Shown piece after piece: positions 11,903 through 21,771 of a stretch of DNA of 38,840 nt. This DNA is from Amoebophrya sp. AT5.2 (taxonomy: Eukaryota > Sar > Dinophyceae > Syndiniales > Amoebophryaceae), in the NCBI GenBank assembly GCA_005223375.1, contig RXOD01003898.1, positions 1-38,840 on the forward strand. The letters run 5' to 3'. Below the pieces are notes generated by a model. That model saw only the letters and a list, made by a program, of their open reading frames with translations, made no database searches and was not told the DNA's origin. Made by a program: the position numbers and the translations under genes. Position 1 is the first letter of the stretch; each line of letters starts with the position of its first letter.

Positions 11903-12872
11903 GCGCGGTCAGCTGCGCACCGCCACCGACGTGGCGGGCGCGACGCCAGGAGGTCGACGACAAAGAAGTTGTGCAGGTATCACTCTAGAAGAAAAAAAAA
12001 AGGTGGAACTCACTGTATCTGTAGCAGCGGCGTCTAAAACTGTTCATGATCGCCGAGGACGTCAAAATAATGCGAAGCTGGCACCACCTGCATCGCAGCT
12101 CGTAGCACTAGCAACTAGCATTCGTGTGCAGAAGAAAAGCATCGCTATCTTGTATCGATGTGCTCGTGCTGCGCGCTGCGCCCAGCATAAATTATCGCCG
12201 ATCATTTGAAACATAATTGCATCGATTTTGCTCCAGAAAAATGAGCACAGATGAATGAAGCAAGTAAAATTTTTGCGAGTACTTTGATGATGCCCCCGGA
12301 GCCGAAAAAAATAAATCGATGTTCGCGTTCCATCTCCACCTGCGCGGCACTTTTACTTATTTCATACCATTCTACTGCCCCTCCCACCAGCTTTGCGCTC
12401 GGTTCCCATACCAATGTTCGAGTTCGTGTACTTATCTTCAAATTTCAGTCTCGATCTCTCAGCCTCAATGATGAAAAAAAGCGATGTTTCTCACGATGGT
12501 CATATGAGACGCGAGTCCATGAGTCCGATTCGTAAACCCAGCTCACTCTGATACGAGGCAGTAGATGATGAAGATCAGACATAGACCCAAGACGCGCTTT
12601 CGTGAGAATGAATTCAGTACGCTGGTGTCGTGGCCGCACGCTACTTACTTACATACTCTCTCTCTCTCTCTCTCACTGTCGTGAGTCTGACGGCTGAGCC
12701 CACATTGAAATTAGTGTGGCAGTAGCTCCAGCTTGTGGTTGTGGCGGCCCGTAGTAAATTGCAGCTTCGACACGCATTGATTTATTTTTTACTTGCTTTT
12801 TTCACACCACGACGTCGCTCAAGGAGAAGTACAGACGCAGATAACAATTTCACTGCAGCAACCATTGCAGCC
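11903..12872. other. Intergenic region with a CT microsatellite
   Basis: About 0.97 kb with no supportable gene. It contains a poly-A-rich tract near 11990-12001 and a CT dinucleotide microsatellite at 12656-12674. The frame of the next gene is open upstream of its ATG back to 12735 and would encode a short hydrophobic stretch, but that lacks an ATG. Confidence 0.4.
12656..12674. repeat. CT dinucleotide microsatellite
   Basis: Uninterrupted CT repeat of about nine and a half units, roughly 200 bp upstream of the ATG at 12873. It could serve as a pyrimidine tract upstream of a trans- or cis-splice acceptor, but that is speculation. Confidence 0.9.
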
Positions 12873-14948
12873 ATGGAGCGTGCAGCTTCAGGCTCTGCCG
12901 CTCCCTGCCCCGTCGGCCGCGCTAGCAGTAGCAAGGCCGGGCCAGCAAGCGGCGCAGGAGCAGTCGCTACCGTTCAGAACGCTGCACCAAGGAGCAAGCT
13001 TACCGACGCTGACCTGGTCGCGAATCCGACGTGGCATGTTGTATGCCCTACCCTAAACTGCAGCTACGCGACTAGCAACGCAGTTCAGGCTTATCTTGCA
13101 GCGACGAATTACGAAGTCCTGGCGGAGATTCCGGCCTCGTTTTCGCCTCCTGCGCGAACAGAGAACGCGCGGCCATCATCTGTTGGTGCGGATATTAAGA
13201 GTTTGGGTTCTGGATCTGGTGGAAACAACAGTCTGGACGCTATTCTGCAGCAGCACCTGTCCCACGTGGTGTGGTTGCCGTTGCGGGTGCCAGGGTATAT
13301 CGGGGCGGATAGGTTGAACACAGCGCGCTATTTTGCAGTGAATGTGCTTCGAGTGCAAGAAGGCATCGAGGACGCGGCGGCAACTGCTTCACGCAAGGTT
13401 CTTGGATCCAGTAATGCCAATGCTGGATCCGCAGCGCCGGCATTGCAGGCGGTAGACGAGCACAAGACTGCGGAGCGAAGTGCTTTCATCGCGGAGCTGC
13501 TTTCCGGGAAGTTTCCGTCTATGCTTCTAGGGAAGGACTTCTGGGCGCGGAAAAAAGAAAAACAGCTTGCTGTAGGCGACATAAAAGTTGCGTCCTCGTC
13601 CTCGACGAACCGGAAGCAACCGGCTGCAAACACAAACCGCGAGCGCAGTCCCCAACATCTGCCCCTCGGGTTCGAGCCGCCGCCGCCCCCACCAGCTACG
13701 TCGAAGAGCATGAACGAGAAGGGCGGAAAGACTCTGCCTGTGCGCGTTCTCGGGCGGGACGAGAAGATAAACGTTGTTTGCTCCGTGGATGGCACCGACG
13801 GGAAAGACAACGAGGTAAGCCTTTCGTGCATCGAAATCAACGGCATAAACGGCCCGCATGTGCTACCAGGAGTCGGCGGCACGTACCGGTGGAAGCAAAG
13901 GCCGCCCGACTACGACGAAGGGGAGGAAATTGCGGTGGAGGTCGATTACGGGGAACAAAAGGATATGCGCGACCAGGACGAAGGGCCAGGGGAACATGTA
14001 GTTGTCGATGAATATCAGATGGAAATCGAAAGCGAGGACGATGGCGATTCCAAAAGCGCGGAAGAAGACGAAGATGGGGACGACGAGACCTCAGAAGACT
14101 CAGCGGATCAAGTGACGCGCGGCAAGCAGGAGATGGAGGATCCCGTCGTTCACGTAGTCGAGGAGCGGTCGCGACATCGGCCGCTGCCGCCCTTCGCGCT
14201 GTTGCTCGTTGCGGACCTACATCCTTTTTCGCGCTTCTTGAACTCAAGCAATCTGCCAAAACCATGGGACGAGGTTTACGGTCGACAAGTGGACTCCTTG
14301 GTTCTTTTGCCTTCAACGGACAGTTCTTCCCGCACGACCGACTCGATGCTGGCGAGCAAGATGGTGGCGGTAGACCTTGGAAAGGACGTTCTTGCTCAAA
14401 ATCTACTCGACGCCACACCAAGCGCGAATCCGAGAGCCAAACCAACAGCGAAAGCCGAGCGCAGCAAGACGAACTCCGCGGCCCCCAAGGAGAAGGGTGT
14501 GGCTCTCAGCGAAGACTCTCGGCGGCTCGTATTCGACTCTCTGGAGGCGGGGATTTGTGTTCTCGAGACTGCGCAGCATAGCGCCCTGTGCACGACAAAA
14601 GCGACGCTGATGCCAAAATGGGCCCGGAAAGAAAGAGCAAAATCAGAAGAAAAAGTACTTGGCGACGCAAGCTTCTGGCATTTCGATCTCAGCCTCGGCA
14701 ACTGGAAGTCTGCGTCCTGGTCGGAGGTCTGTGGCCTTCGGCTGAAAGGTGGCAGTCGCAGCACGCGACAGGGCGGGTGTTCGCCTGAGAATTCCTCGCC
14801 GTCCGCCATGAAAAATCGCCTTCCCTCAACAAAAACGTCAGTGGAAAGCGAAATCCACGACCAGACGAAAAGCCTGAACGATAGTAGAAACAAACCCAAG
14901 AAAGCACTGAAATTTCCTGGAAAATGGGCGAAGTACCTGCAAGACTGA
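12873..14948 (+). CDS. Unknown acidic protein, 691 aa, single exon
   Basis: One uninterrupted frame. I chose the first ATG (12873, MERAASGSAAP); the frame is open upstream to 12735 without another ATG. Residues 1-60 are Ala/Ser-rich. A probable globular part around residues 50-165 carries ATWHVVCPTL-like hydrophobic strands and HLSHVVWLPLRVPGY. A Pro run (PPPPPP) lies near residue 270, then a second globular part (VLGRDEKINVVCSVDG, HVLPGVGGTYRWKQRPP). Residues about 345-415 are strongly acidic (Asp/Glu). After this comes PPFALLLVADLHPFSRFL, then a Lys-rich C-terminus. No family was recognised. The mix of beta-like blocks with disordered acidic and basic linkers resembles the unknown protein at 5415-9392 in style only. 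Confidence 0.65.
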   Translation: MERAASGSAAPCPVGRASSSKAGPASGAGAVATVQNAAPRSKLTDADLVANPTWHVVCPTLNCSYATSNAVQAYLAATNYEVLAEIPASFSPPARTENARPSSVGADIKSLGSGSGGNNSLDAILQQHLSHVVWLPLRVPGYIGADRLNTARYFAVNVLRVQEGIEDAAATASRKVLGSSNANAGSAAPALQAVDEHKTAERSAFIAELLSGKFPSMLLGKDFWARKKEKQLAVGDIKVASSSSTNRKQPAANTNRERSPQHLPLGFEPPPPPPATSKSMNEKGGKTLPVRVLGRDEKINVVCSVDGTDGKDNEVSLSCIEINGINGPHVLPGVGGTYRWKQRPPDYDEGEEIAVEVDYGEQKDMRDQDEGPGEHVVVDEYQMEIESEDDGDSKSAEEDEDGDDETSEDSADQVTRGKQEMEDPVVHVVEERSRHRPLPPFALLLVADLHPFSRFLNSSNLPKPWDEVYGRQVDSLVLLPSTDSSSRTTDSMLASKMVAVDLGKDVLAQNLLDATPSANPRAKPTAKAERSKTNSAAPKEKGVALSEDSRRLVFDSLEAGICVLETAQHSALCTTKATLMPKWARKERAKSEEKVLGDASFWHFDLSLGNWKSASWSEVCGLRLKGGSRSTRQGGCSPENSSPSAMKNRLPSTKTSVESEIHDQTKSLNDSRNKPKKALKFPGKWAKYLQD

Positions 14949-15472
14949 GAAGTGTGCTAGGGTACATGCCCACTGAAATTGAAAACCATGATGATGGTAT
15001 GACATGAGTGAATCTATTGAAATGCCAAGAAATTGAAGAAAATTTGAATCGCTAAGACCAAAAACGGAATCGCTAAAGACTTGTCGGCTAAGACTTGTCG
15101 TGTGGGTCGTGCGCACGATGCTAGAGAATGTTGGCCGAACAAGAGGACCGAAGTTCTTTGGATTCAAAAAATATGACTGCCTGTTAGTGTTATCTATCCG
15201 GCGCCTGCCCGAAATTTCGCGTAAAAAAATTTCTTATCGCGATAGGCGTAAATTTTCTTTACGAGAAAAGCAAAACAAATTCAATGAATGAATCAATTGA
15301 TTCGTCGCGTTCCACTACAAAGCACCGAGCTGGACTCGACTTCTGCTCTACTCAATGACTGCAGAGCACTCGATGCGGATGATTCATTTGATGATCCTGT
15401 AGTCCGATGAAACTACCTTCGTGATAGGCCGCACCGGACGCGAACCGCGAGGACAGCGACATCATCAACAAG
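14949..15472. other. Intergenic region with short internal repeats
   Basis: About 0.5 kb. A 14-15 bp unit (GCTAAAGACTTGTCG / GCTAAGACTTGTCG) is tandemly repeated at 15072-15100, and a related GCTAAGACC sits just upstream. At about 15217-15265 an A/T-rich stretch carries two GCGTAAA...TTTTCTT-like copies around a TATCGCGATA palindrome. No gene is supportable. Confidence 0.45.
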
Positions 15473-16255
15473 ATGGCACTACAGGTACAGCAAAAGAATG
15501 CTTCTATCTCAACGACCTATGACGAATGGGTCGAGAAACGCATGCAGAGCTTTGTGGACAGGCACGTCGTCGACGCCGCTGCGCTAGCCAAGACAGCGCT
15601 GGAGAAGTCGTCCACGCAGACACGTGATTTGTTTCGAAGTGCGCATCAACGGACGGCCTTTCGGCTTCCAATGCAGCGCGAGCTGGCCGATCACATGAAG
15701 TGCAAAGCGGCAGCGTCGACCGGCCAGCTGACGGCCGAGGGCATGGAGAGCAGCACCCCTCCCGGAAGAATTGCGTGCTGGGCCACCAAGATCAAGATCA
15801 TGGCGCCGCCAGCGAAAGACCAAGCTCCTGAAGGAGCTGCGGAAGGACCCACGGGCACAGCAATAGAGCGCGCGGAGCCGTGCCTCGAGTTTTTTTCGTC
15901 GACAGATGTTCCCAGGGGGTTCAGGATCGAAAACGAGGTGGGGCTGCGTAAGACCGTGCAAGCAAGGGGTGCTCTTTCTGTGAATTGGAGGAAGGTGAAA
16001 GACAGCATGATCCAGGACGCTCTCCTCGTCATGTGGCTAGGGAGTTCGAGGAAACTGCAGCGGAAAACGTTCCCGGAGGAGATTTTTGGCAAGATCGCGA
16101 GCTATCTGGATCCGGTGGGGGACGTTCTGTTGTCGGCGGCGTACTTTTGCGACTTGGCGGGGAGCGCGCGCATGGCGGATATTCGTGTCAACTTGCTGGA
16201 CAAGTCTCTGTCTGGTTTCGCGGAAGCTTTGGCGAAGGATGGTTTTTCTTTTTGA
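15473..16255 (+). CDS. Unknown 260-aa protein with F-box-like C-terminal segment
   Basis: Single open frame from ATG 15473 (MALQVQQKNAS). Residues 14-70 are helical and charged (WVEKRMQSFVDRH), followed by a Pro/Ala-rich linker. A segment near residues 143-170 reads GFRIENEVGL...GALSVNW. Residues 200-230, FPEEIFGKIASYLDP then LLSAAYFC, resemble the first helices of an F-box (pattern LPxEIxxxIxSYLDP...LxxV). If real, the protein would be a substrate adaptor of an SCF ubiquitin ligase. The match is short and unverified. The neighbouring frame at 16404-17042 shares an ERMQ/RRMQ...GF...VSW/VNW arrangement, so the two may be diverged tandem relatives. Confidence 0.55.
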   Translation: MALQVQQKNASISTTYDEWVEKRMQSFVDRHVVDAAALAKTALEKSSTQTRDLFRSAHQRTAFRLPMQRELADHMKCKAAASTGQLTAEGMESSTPPGRIACWATKIKIMAPPAKDQAPEGAAEGPTGTAIERAEPCLEFFSSTDVPRGFRIENEVGLRKTVQARGALSVNWRKVKDSMIQDALLVMWLGSSRKLQRKTFPEEIFGKIASYLDPVGDVLLSAAYFCDLAGSARMADIRVNLLDKSLSGFAEALAKDGFSF

Positions 16256-16403
16256 TGTATCCATAGATGTTGTCCTTGTCGTTGTCGTTCTATCTTGTCA
16301 ACAAATAGTTTTTTTATTTTAAATTTTTGGTTCTTATAGATACTGCATACAATACTGCTATTATTTTAAGTACTATAAAGACCATCCCATCGTCCGGGAA
16401 TCG

Positions 16404-17042
16404 ATGGCCCCCAGCACCAGCGCCATCTCATTTCTGCGACAGATAACAAAAATCTTTTCATTTGCCCGCACGCTTTCAGTGCGTTTGTTTCTTAACGACG
16501 ATCGATGTACAAAGATACATGATCGTCGACACTTAATCATGAAATTGTACTCGTCTTGGACTCTACATCTATTTACGCCAGGTCTGTCCCACCAAGCGGG
16601 GCTTTACCTCGCTGTTGATTGGGGCACTTCTTCCCCCCCCGCCTGCCCTGCCGCGCTCCTCTCTCGAGACCGAGGCGGAACCAAATCGATATTGAAGCTA
16701 CACTCCGTACCCGATGCGGTACGGGAGTGGGGAACGGAGGGGGGCCACGACCAGTTATTCCAATCACGAATTTGGTCCGCCGTGGAAGAATATGAACGTC
16801 GCATGCAGAGGAAGACCGCCACCGCGGCACTCGACCACGACGCCAAGCAGGGTCCTGCAGTTGTGGTGCGTGCTGTCCGAGCGAAATGCTGGCGGGCGGT
16901 CCAGAGTCGCTTCATGGCAGAAGCGGTGGCGCGCCATTACTACGAAACTATTCACGGGCTGGGTTTTGAATTTGTCCTTGAACGTTTGCCTGACGAGGCC
17001 GTGGAGGACGGCGTCTTGACTTTCAAAGTATCGTGGGACTAG
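16404..17042 (+). CDS. Unknown protein, up to 212 aa; 5' part doubtful
   Basis: Open frame from ATG 16404. The first about 60 codons look non-coding: they are A/T-rich and contain a strong inverted repeat (16496-16528). A CCAG|GT acceptor-like site lies at 16578-16584, so the real exon may begin near 16583 with an unidentified first exon. The downstream part (RIWSAVEEYERRMQRK ... HYYETIHGLGFEFVLERL ... GVLTFKVSWD, stop at 17042) is charged and helix-rich and looks coding. No family was recognised. It resembles the upstream gene at 15473 in motif order only. Confidence 0.4.
   Translation: MAPSTSAISFLRQITKIFSFARTLSVRLFLNDDRCTKIHDRRHLIMKLYSSWTLHLFTPGLSHQAGLYLAVDWGTSSPPACPAALLSRDRGGTKSILKLHSVPDAVREWGTEGGHDQLFQSRIWSAVEEYERRMQRKTATAALDHDAKQGPAVVVRAVRAKCWRAVQSRFMAEAVARHYYETIHGLGFEFVLERLPDEAVEDGVLTFKVSWD
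16496..16528. repeat. Imperfect inverted repeat / hairpin
   Basis: Arms 16496-16509 (CGACGATCGATGTA) and 16516-16528 (TACATGATCGTCG) pair over 13 bp with a single bulged base and a 6-nt loop (CAAAGA). It lies in the doubtful 5' part of the 16404 frame. It could be a structured 5' UTR or intron element. Confidence 0.7.
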
Positions 17043-17976
17043 TAAAGACATCAGCCTCATCTTCCTCATGATCTGGATCGGTTCCTGATGAACCTTACTG
17101 CTTTCCCTATCCGTCGTGGTGGTCTCAACATTGTTTCATTTGGATATTCGCGAACAGCTTTAGGCTTTGAGCGCGATGTTGCGAGCGGCGTTCGTTCTCT
17201 GCTTTCATCTGATATGAATGAAGTCGCTTGATGCTGTCCTCGCCTACTATTCATCTGGGGCTCCCTCCAGCTACATGATATCAGTACCAATCGCATATCT
17301 ATCAGCGAGGCTAAGGCTATCGGGCTGAGAATCCCTCTACCACGACCACCTCGGCGCGACCAGATTCATTCGTTGTGCGAAGAAGTGTTCCCGGCGGCAC
17401 CTCCGCGTGACCAGATTCGTTGCGCCAAAAAGCGTTCCCGGCGGCTCGTGGCTGGCTCTATGTCTGACAGCTCCTTTCGTTGTAAGTGTGAGAGCGTTCA
17501 TGCTTCTTTCTCCCCCCTCTCCGGTCTCGGTGTTTTTTCATCGGAGGTGGAAATCAAACACAGTCCGTGGAATGCATTGGGCCTAGACACGATGGAGTTC
17601 GACATCAATCGAAGTACCTACGTATGCGTCGTAGCACAAACACAATGCGATGAGGATGACACAGGGCAGTAGAAGACCGATGAGCTAGGGCTCGGTGGCG
17701 CCCCTACTAAGAGCGACACATTTTCATTTACCCTGGCACCGACATAGGAAGCAACGCTAACGTCCAACTGCTGCCGCCATCGACGACCACTAGCACTACT
17801 CGTTCGTAGTTCTAGTTCTACTCTTTGTCGTGTTTGTTTTATATATTATAACGACCACAACGATCGACCCCCTGCACCACCAGGGAGGTCCTCCCATACA
17901 AAGAGAGATACAAGAATATATTTCACTGTTGAATGCATACGAATTAGCTAAAGCTGATTGCCACGGACGAAACACA
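17043..17976. other. Intergenic region with a diverged tandem duplication
   Basis: About 0.93 kb upstream of the aldehyde dehydrogenase gene. It contains an approximately 48-bp imperfect tandem duplication at 17354-17448. An open frame at 17373-17672 overlaps this duplication, has no recognisable domain and is not called. Confidence 0.4.
17354..17448. repeat. Imperfect tandem duplication, unit about 45-50 bp
   Basis: Both copies carry GACCAGATTC, then a CGTTG(T/C)GC segment, then GTTCCCGGCGGC. The first copy has a few extra bases (ATTC). Two copies only. Confidence 0.6.
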
Positions 17977-20878
17977 ATGAGCTACCTCTTCGCGAGCGAA
18001 GGGTATGCATCCTGCTTCGGCGGGCTTCCCGAAGCGGATGGCGCGCTCCTCCGGAAGAATACGGCGGCATACATGAAGAACTTCAACCCGCAGGGTTGGC
18101 ATGATGATCCTATCACTACGGTCTTGAATGGCGTCCCGCTGAAAGCCGGCCAGACCGTTGACACGGTACCTACGTACAGGAGTACTCTACTGCTTAGAGC
18201 TACTTCTCCTTGGGCGTAATTACTTTACTTACCTTCGCTACTGCTATTGGTGTTGATGAAAGAATGGAAGGCAATGGCAATGGACCCCCGTATTGGCAAT
18301 TTCTCATCAAGAACGGCGGTGACCCACTTCTAATTCCAGTGGCTGATAAACAAATACCGGCCTAGCCAACGTTTTAGCTTTAGAGATCCAAGAGGACCTA
18401 AACGTAAACGAAACTACAAGCAGCTGCTGCCCCTGCAGCATTCACTATCTAAGTACTTTCTTCTCACCTCGTGAGTCGTGTCAGAGGAACAAGATCGATC
18501 GTGGTCCACCGTATCTCACCATATACTCTCTCAGGTCGACGCGTTCAACCGCAGCAACGGGAAGCAGGTCCTCGCCTCTTCCTTCGAGGTCGACCTCGTG
18601 ATCGGGCACATTTGGAATGTCTGCGGCGGCTCCAGCTCTTCGGCGAAAAGCACGAATGACATCCGCGCCGCCGTGCGCGCCATGGACGCCGAATTCTGTG
18701 ACGCCGCGGGACTCGCGCCGAGTATTATCGGGAATCAGGCGCTCGACTTCCAGAAGCAGGACGGCATCACGGAAATCGAGGAGAGCATCCAGGCGAACTT
18801 GGTGGAGCAGCGGCTGAATGACCTGTTTTTGCAGGCGGAGCGGGCGGGGGAGGTGGTGATACGGCGCGACCAGCCAGTATTCGTGGGTTGTGTCAGCAAC
18901 TTCTCCAACTTCCTCGACCTCTTCAGGAAGGTAGCATGGGAATTCGAATTTCTTCGTTGTTGGGAAGGTCAACATTCCGGCGTTCCCGGCGACGTTCATA
19001 AAATCAAGCAATGAGTCCGTGATGTCTTCCGAAGGCCCCCCATCAATCTGCTACACTGAATTATATCTCGTCACCGCCCAGCACAATTTATTTTATCCGA
19101 AGGAACCGCACCCCCAGGTCCTTCGCCACATCGAGCTCTCCGTTCCGGTTGTGGTGCTGTCCCGCTCCAACACCACGCAGCACATGTTCCGCTGGTTCCA
19201 GCTGCTCCAAGCCCTCTTCAAAAAGTACGGCATTGACCGATCGCACGGCTACCTTCTCACCTACCTCTCCTGCAGCATCGACGAGCAGCGCCGCGTTTTC
19301 GCCGCCTGCCAGCAGTGCCCCATGCACTTCACCGGCAGTCGCACGGTCGCCGGGTTGATCAAAACCGCGCTCCCAAAGCTGTTCGCGAGTACAGGGGGGC
19401 CGAACACGCTGGTGGCGACGAAGTGGACGGACCCCGTCGCCGACGCGGTCCGGATGAGCAACCTTATCGAAAACAAGGGGCAGTGCACAGCTTTGCGCCA
19501 CGTCGTCTGTCCCGGGGTGGGCACCGTGGAGCTGGACGGCTGCTACGCGAAAGCGCCCGTGTGCGAGAACGCGCTGGAGTCCATCGAGAAGGGCGAATTC
19601 GCAGCGATCCTGAAGTGCGCAGTGAAAAATGGGGGCGGGATCGCGTCGTACTCGAAGCTCGCCGCGCAGCCGCTAATAAACGTGCGCATCCAACCCGAGC
19701 TGCCGGTCCAGATCAGCGAGCAGTGGCGGGAGCTGTTCGTGGACGTCACCTCCCCCGATGCCGCGGCTTTGTCCGACCAAAGTTTTCTGAAGCAGCTGGC
19801 TGCCTGGCTGAACCGGGAACAGCCGATTTCGCTAGCGGTGAATGCCGACAGCTTCGATTTGGCGCTGGAGCTGTTCAAGCGGACGGGCATGGTTGTGTAC
19901 ACGGTGGGCAACCTAACCACGAAGCCAGCGCTCACGGCGCAGGCGCGCCCGCAGGACGGCGAAGTGTTCGGGGAGTTCCCCCCGCGAAGATCGCTGACCG
20001 AGTTGACGCAAGCGCCGATGGTGGTGCCGAGCCCGGTAGCGGCCTACAACGCGGTGTACGCGGACGCTTTCTTGCTGAAAAAGGGGCGGGAATCGCCGCT
20101 GAAGGGGGTCTGCAAAGAGGCGGTGCAGCTGTGGGGCATGATCGAAGACCCGCGAGTGAAAGGGTACTTGCCTCTGGTGCAGCTGCTTTTAAAGCTAAAT
20201 GGTATTTCGTCAATGATGAATTGGGAACGCACACGCAGACGTAGACGTACGAAGTAGCTAGTATCTCTATCTACGAACAATCAAAAAGGAAGCAAAAGTC
20301 TCTCCTCAACCTTGGAATTCAATATCAGCTACGCCGCCGCCATTCTCGAGTACCTTGTCGACGCCTGCGCCACCCCCGGCAAAAAGGGATACGGCGCCAG
20401 AACGACGCTCTTCGGGCTCCAGCGCCCGCCGATCGACTTCGACGAATCTATCGCCGGAGCTCCTCCCTCGTCCGATAACTTCACGCTCCTCCGCACCGAA
20501 GCGGTCGGCGGGAATTTTGACCGATTGCTTCTCTTCTTGCTTCCGTTCGTCGCGACGACCGCCTACAACCAAGTCCAAGTTTCTTTTCCCAACGAAGGGA
20601 GCGAAGAACTGCCGGGGAAGGTGGGTCAGGCGATCCGCGGCAGTACGTTTCGTGCAGAAATCCGCGAAAGCAGGACGAAGTTCGTGCAGAAGTGTGGGAG
20701 CAACCATGCGTTCTTCAACGTGGTGCAAGTGGAGGATAAAGCCGAGTTCATGTTGGCGCAGCAGTTCGTGTCGCGCTTGTTTCCTTTGGGCCACATCAAG
20801 AGCACAAAACCACACGATGTGGAGTTCCTCGAGGCGTTCGGGAAAAGCCCGAAGTGGCTGCGGATGCGCGGATGTTGA
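17977..20878 (+). CDS. Divergent aldehyde dehydrogenase superfamily protein, four exons
   Basis: Exons 17977-18165, 18535-18930, 19118-20201 and 20289-20878 join through GT-AG introns (donors GTACCT, GTAGCA, GTATTT) to 752 aa from MSYLFASEG. NAD(P)-dependent aldehyde dehydrogenases oxidise aldehydes to acids. Visible landmarks are PVVVLSRSNT in the nucleotide-binding region, FTGSRTVAGLI (residues 266-276, equivalent to the FTGSTEVG motif), and NKGQCTALRHVV with the probable catalytic Cys near residue 318. The usual ELGGK motif that carries the general-base Glu reads STGGP here (286-290), so that residue appears replaced. The protein is about 250 residues longer than the common 500-aa enzyme, mostly at the N-terminus and after the Cys. 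Intron 3 (20202-20288, 87 nt) is the least certain join. The substrate cannot be inferred; altered or lost catalysis is possible. Confidence 0.75.
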
Positions 20879-21771
20879 GAGAGCTTGGCTCAGGAAGACG
20901 CCGCGGTGGAGAATGCGAATTCCTATTTTTTTAAGTAAGTACGTACGCTGTTGCCGTCGGTCGCCCTCGCCGCAACCGACATCGTGTAAAAATACGGCAT
21001 ACTCAGCATACACAGAACGAAAATGGCTTCACCGCGCATCGAACGCTCTAAATGTACCACGGCGCAATACGGCGATATTCTCGACGTCGGTTCTTCACCG
21101 ATCTAATGACCATGCCGGATTCCTCCGGAACTGATTTCTTGGCGCCGAGCAAATTTCCATGGATGCTGTTGCTTGCCACCTGACTCGTTCCTCTGGGTGA
21201 TCAGCCTAACAGGAGTTTCCAAATTTTTTCAAGCGCAGTGCCAGGCGATTCATTCATTGATATCGCGACTAGCTACTCTTTCTTAGTTCGGGTTCGCAGA
21301 CACCTCGTTCTTGCTCCCCGGGCGCGTTCATCAATTTCGCAGAACGACTAGCACGAGTGGGAGCGGACACGCAGGATTTGCATCTGCTTGACGCAGATGA
21401 AGGCTGGAGCGCATCGACGGAGCGAGAAGATGACGAGAGCACCAAACGCCAGGCTCAGTAGTAGTGCAGCGAAAACTTCTCGTGCTGTTCAAAAACACAC
21501 ACAAAAACATAGAAGCTGTCGAATACCAGAATCAGACTGGTACCAATATGTCGGCGTAAGCCCTGTGGTCGTGAAAAGAAAGGGCACAAGCATATTTCGT
21601 TTTCGATTTTTCGGAAAAACGTACACGTACAGTAAAAGTACATGTTAACCTTGACGTTTGGCTGGCTCTGACTCCCCGTCGTCGCAGCAACCACGAATTG
21701 GGAACGGAAGCAGCGGGGACGCGAGAAGAAGGTGGAGTCTGCAGCGCTTGCTTCGCAACTCCGACACAAAG
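20879..21771. other. Intergenic region without recognisable gene
   Basis: About 0.9 kb between the aldehyde dehydrogenase and the CFAP119-like gene. Only short shadow frames are present. No repeats or RNA genes were recognised. Confidence 0.4.

Noticed and set aside
19315..20244. 309-aa alternative frame inside the aldehyde dehydrogenase exon
   Set aside because: A GC-rich shadow frame full of Arg/Ala/Gly; the overlapping frame carries the ALDH motifs.
20880..20895. TTGGCTCAGG resembling the end of the dinoflagellate spliced leader
   Set aside because: Only about nine bases match and the rest of the leader is absent, so it is probably coincidence.
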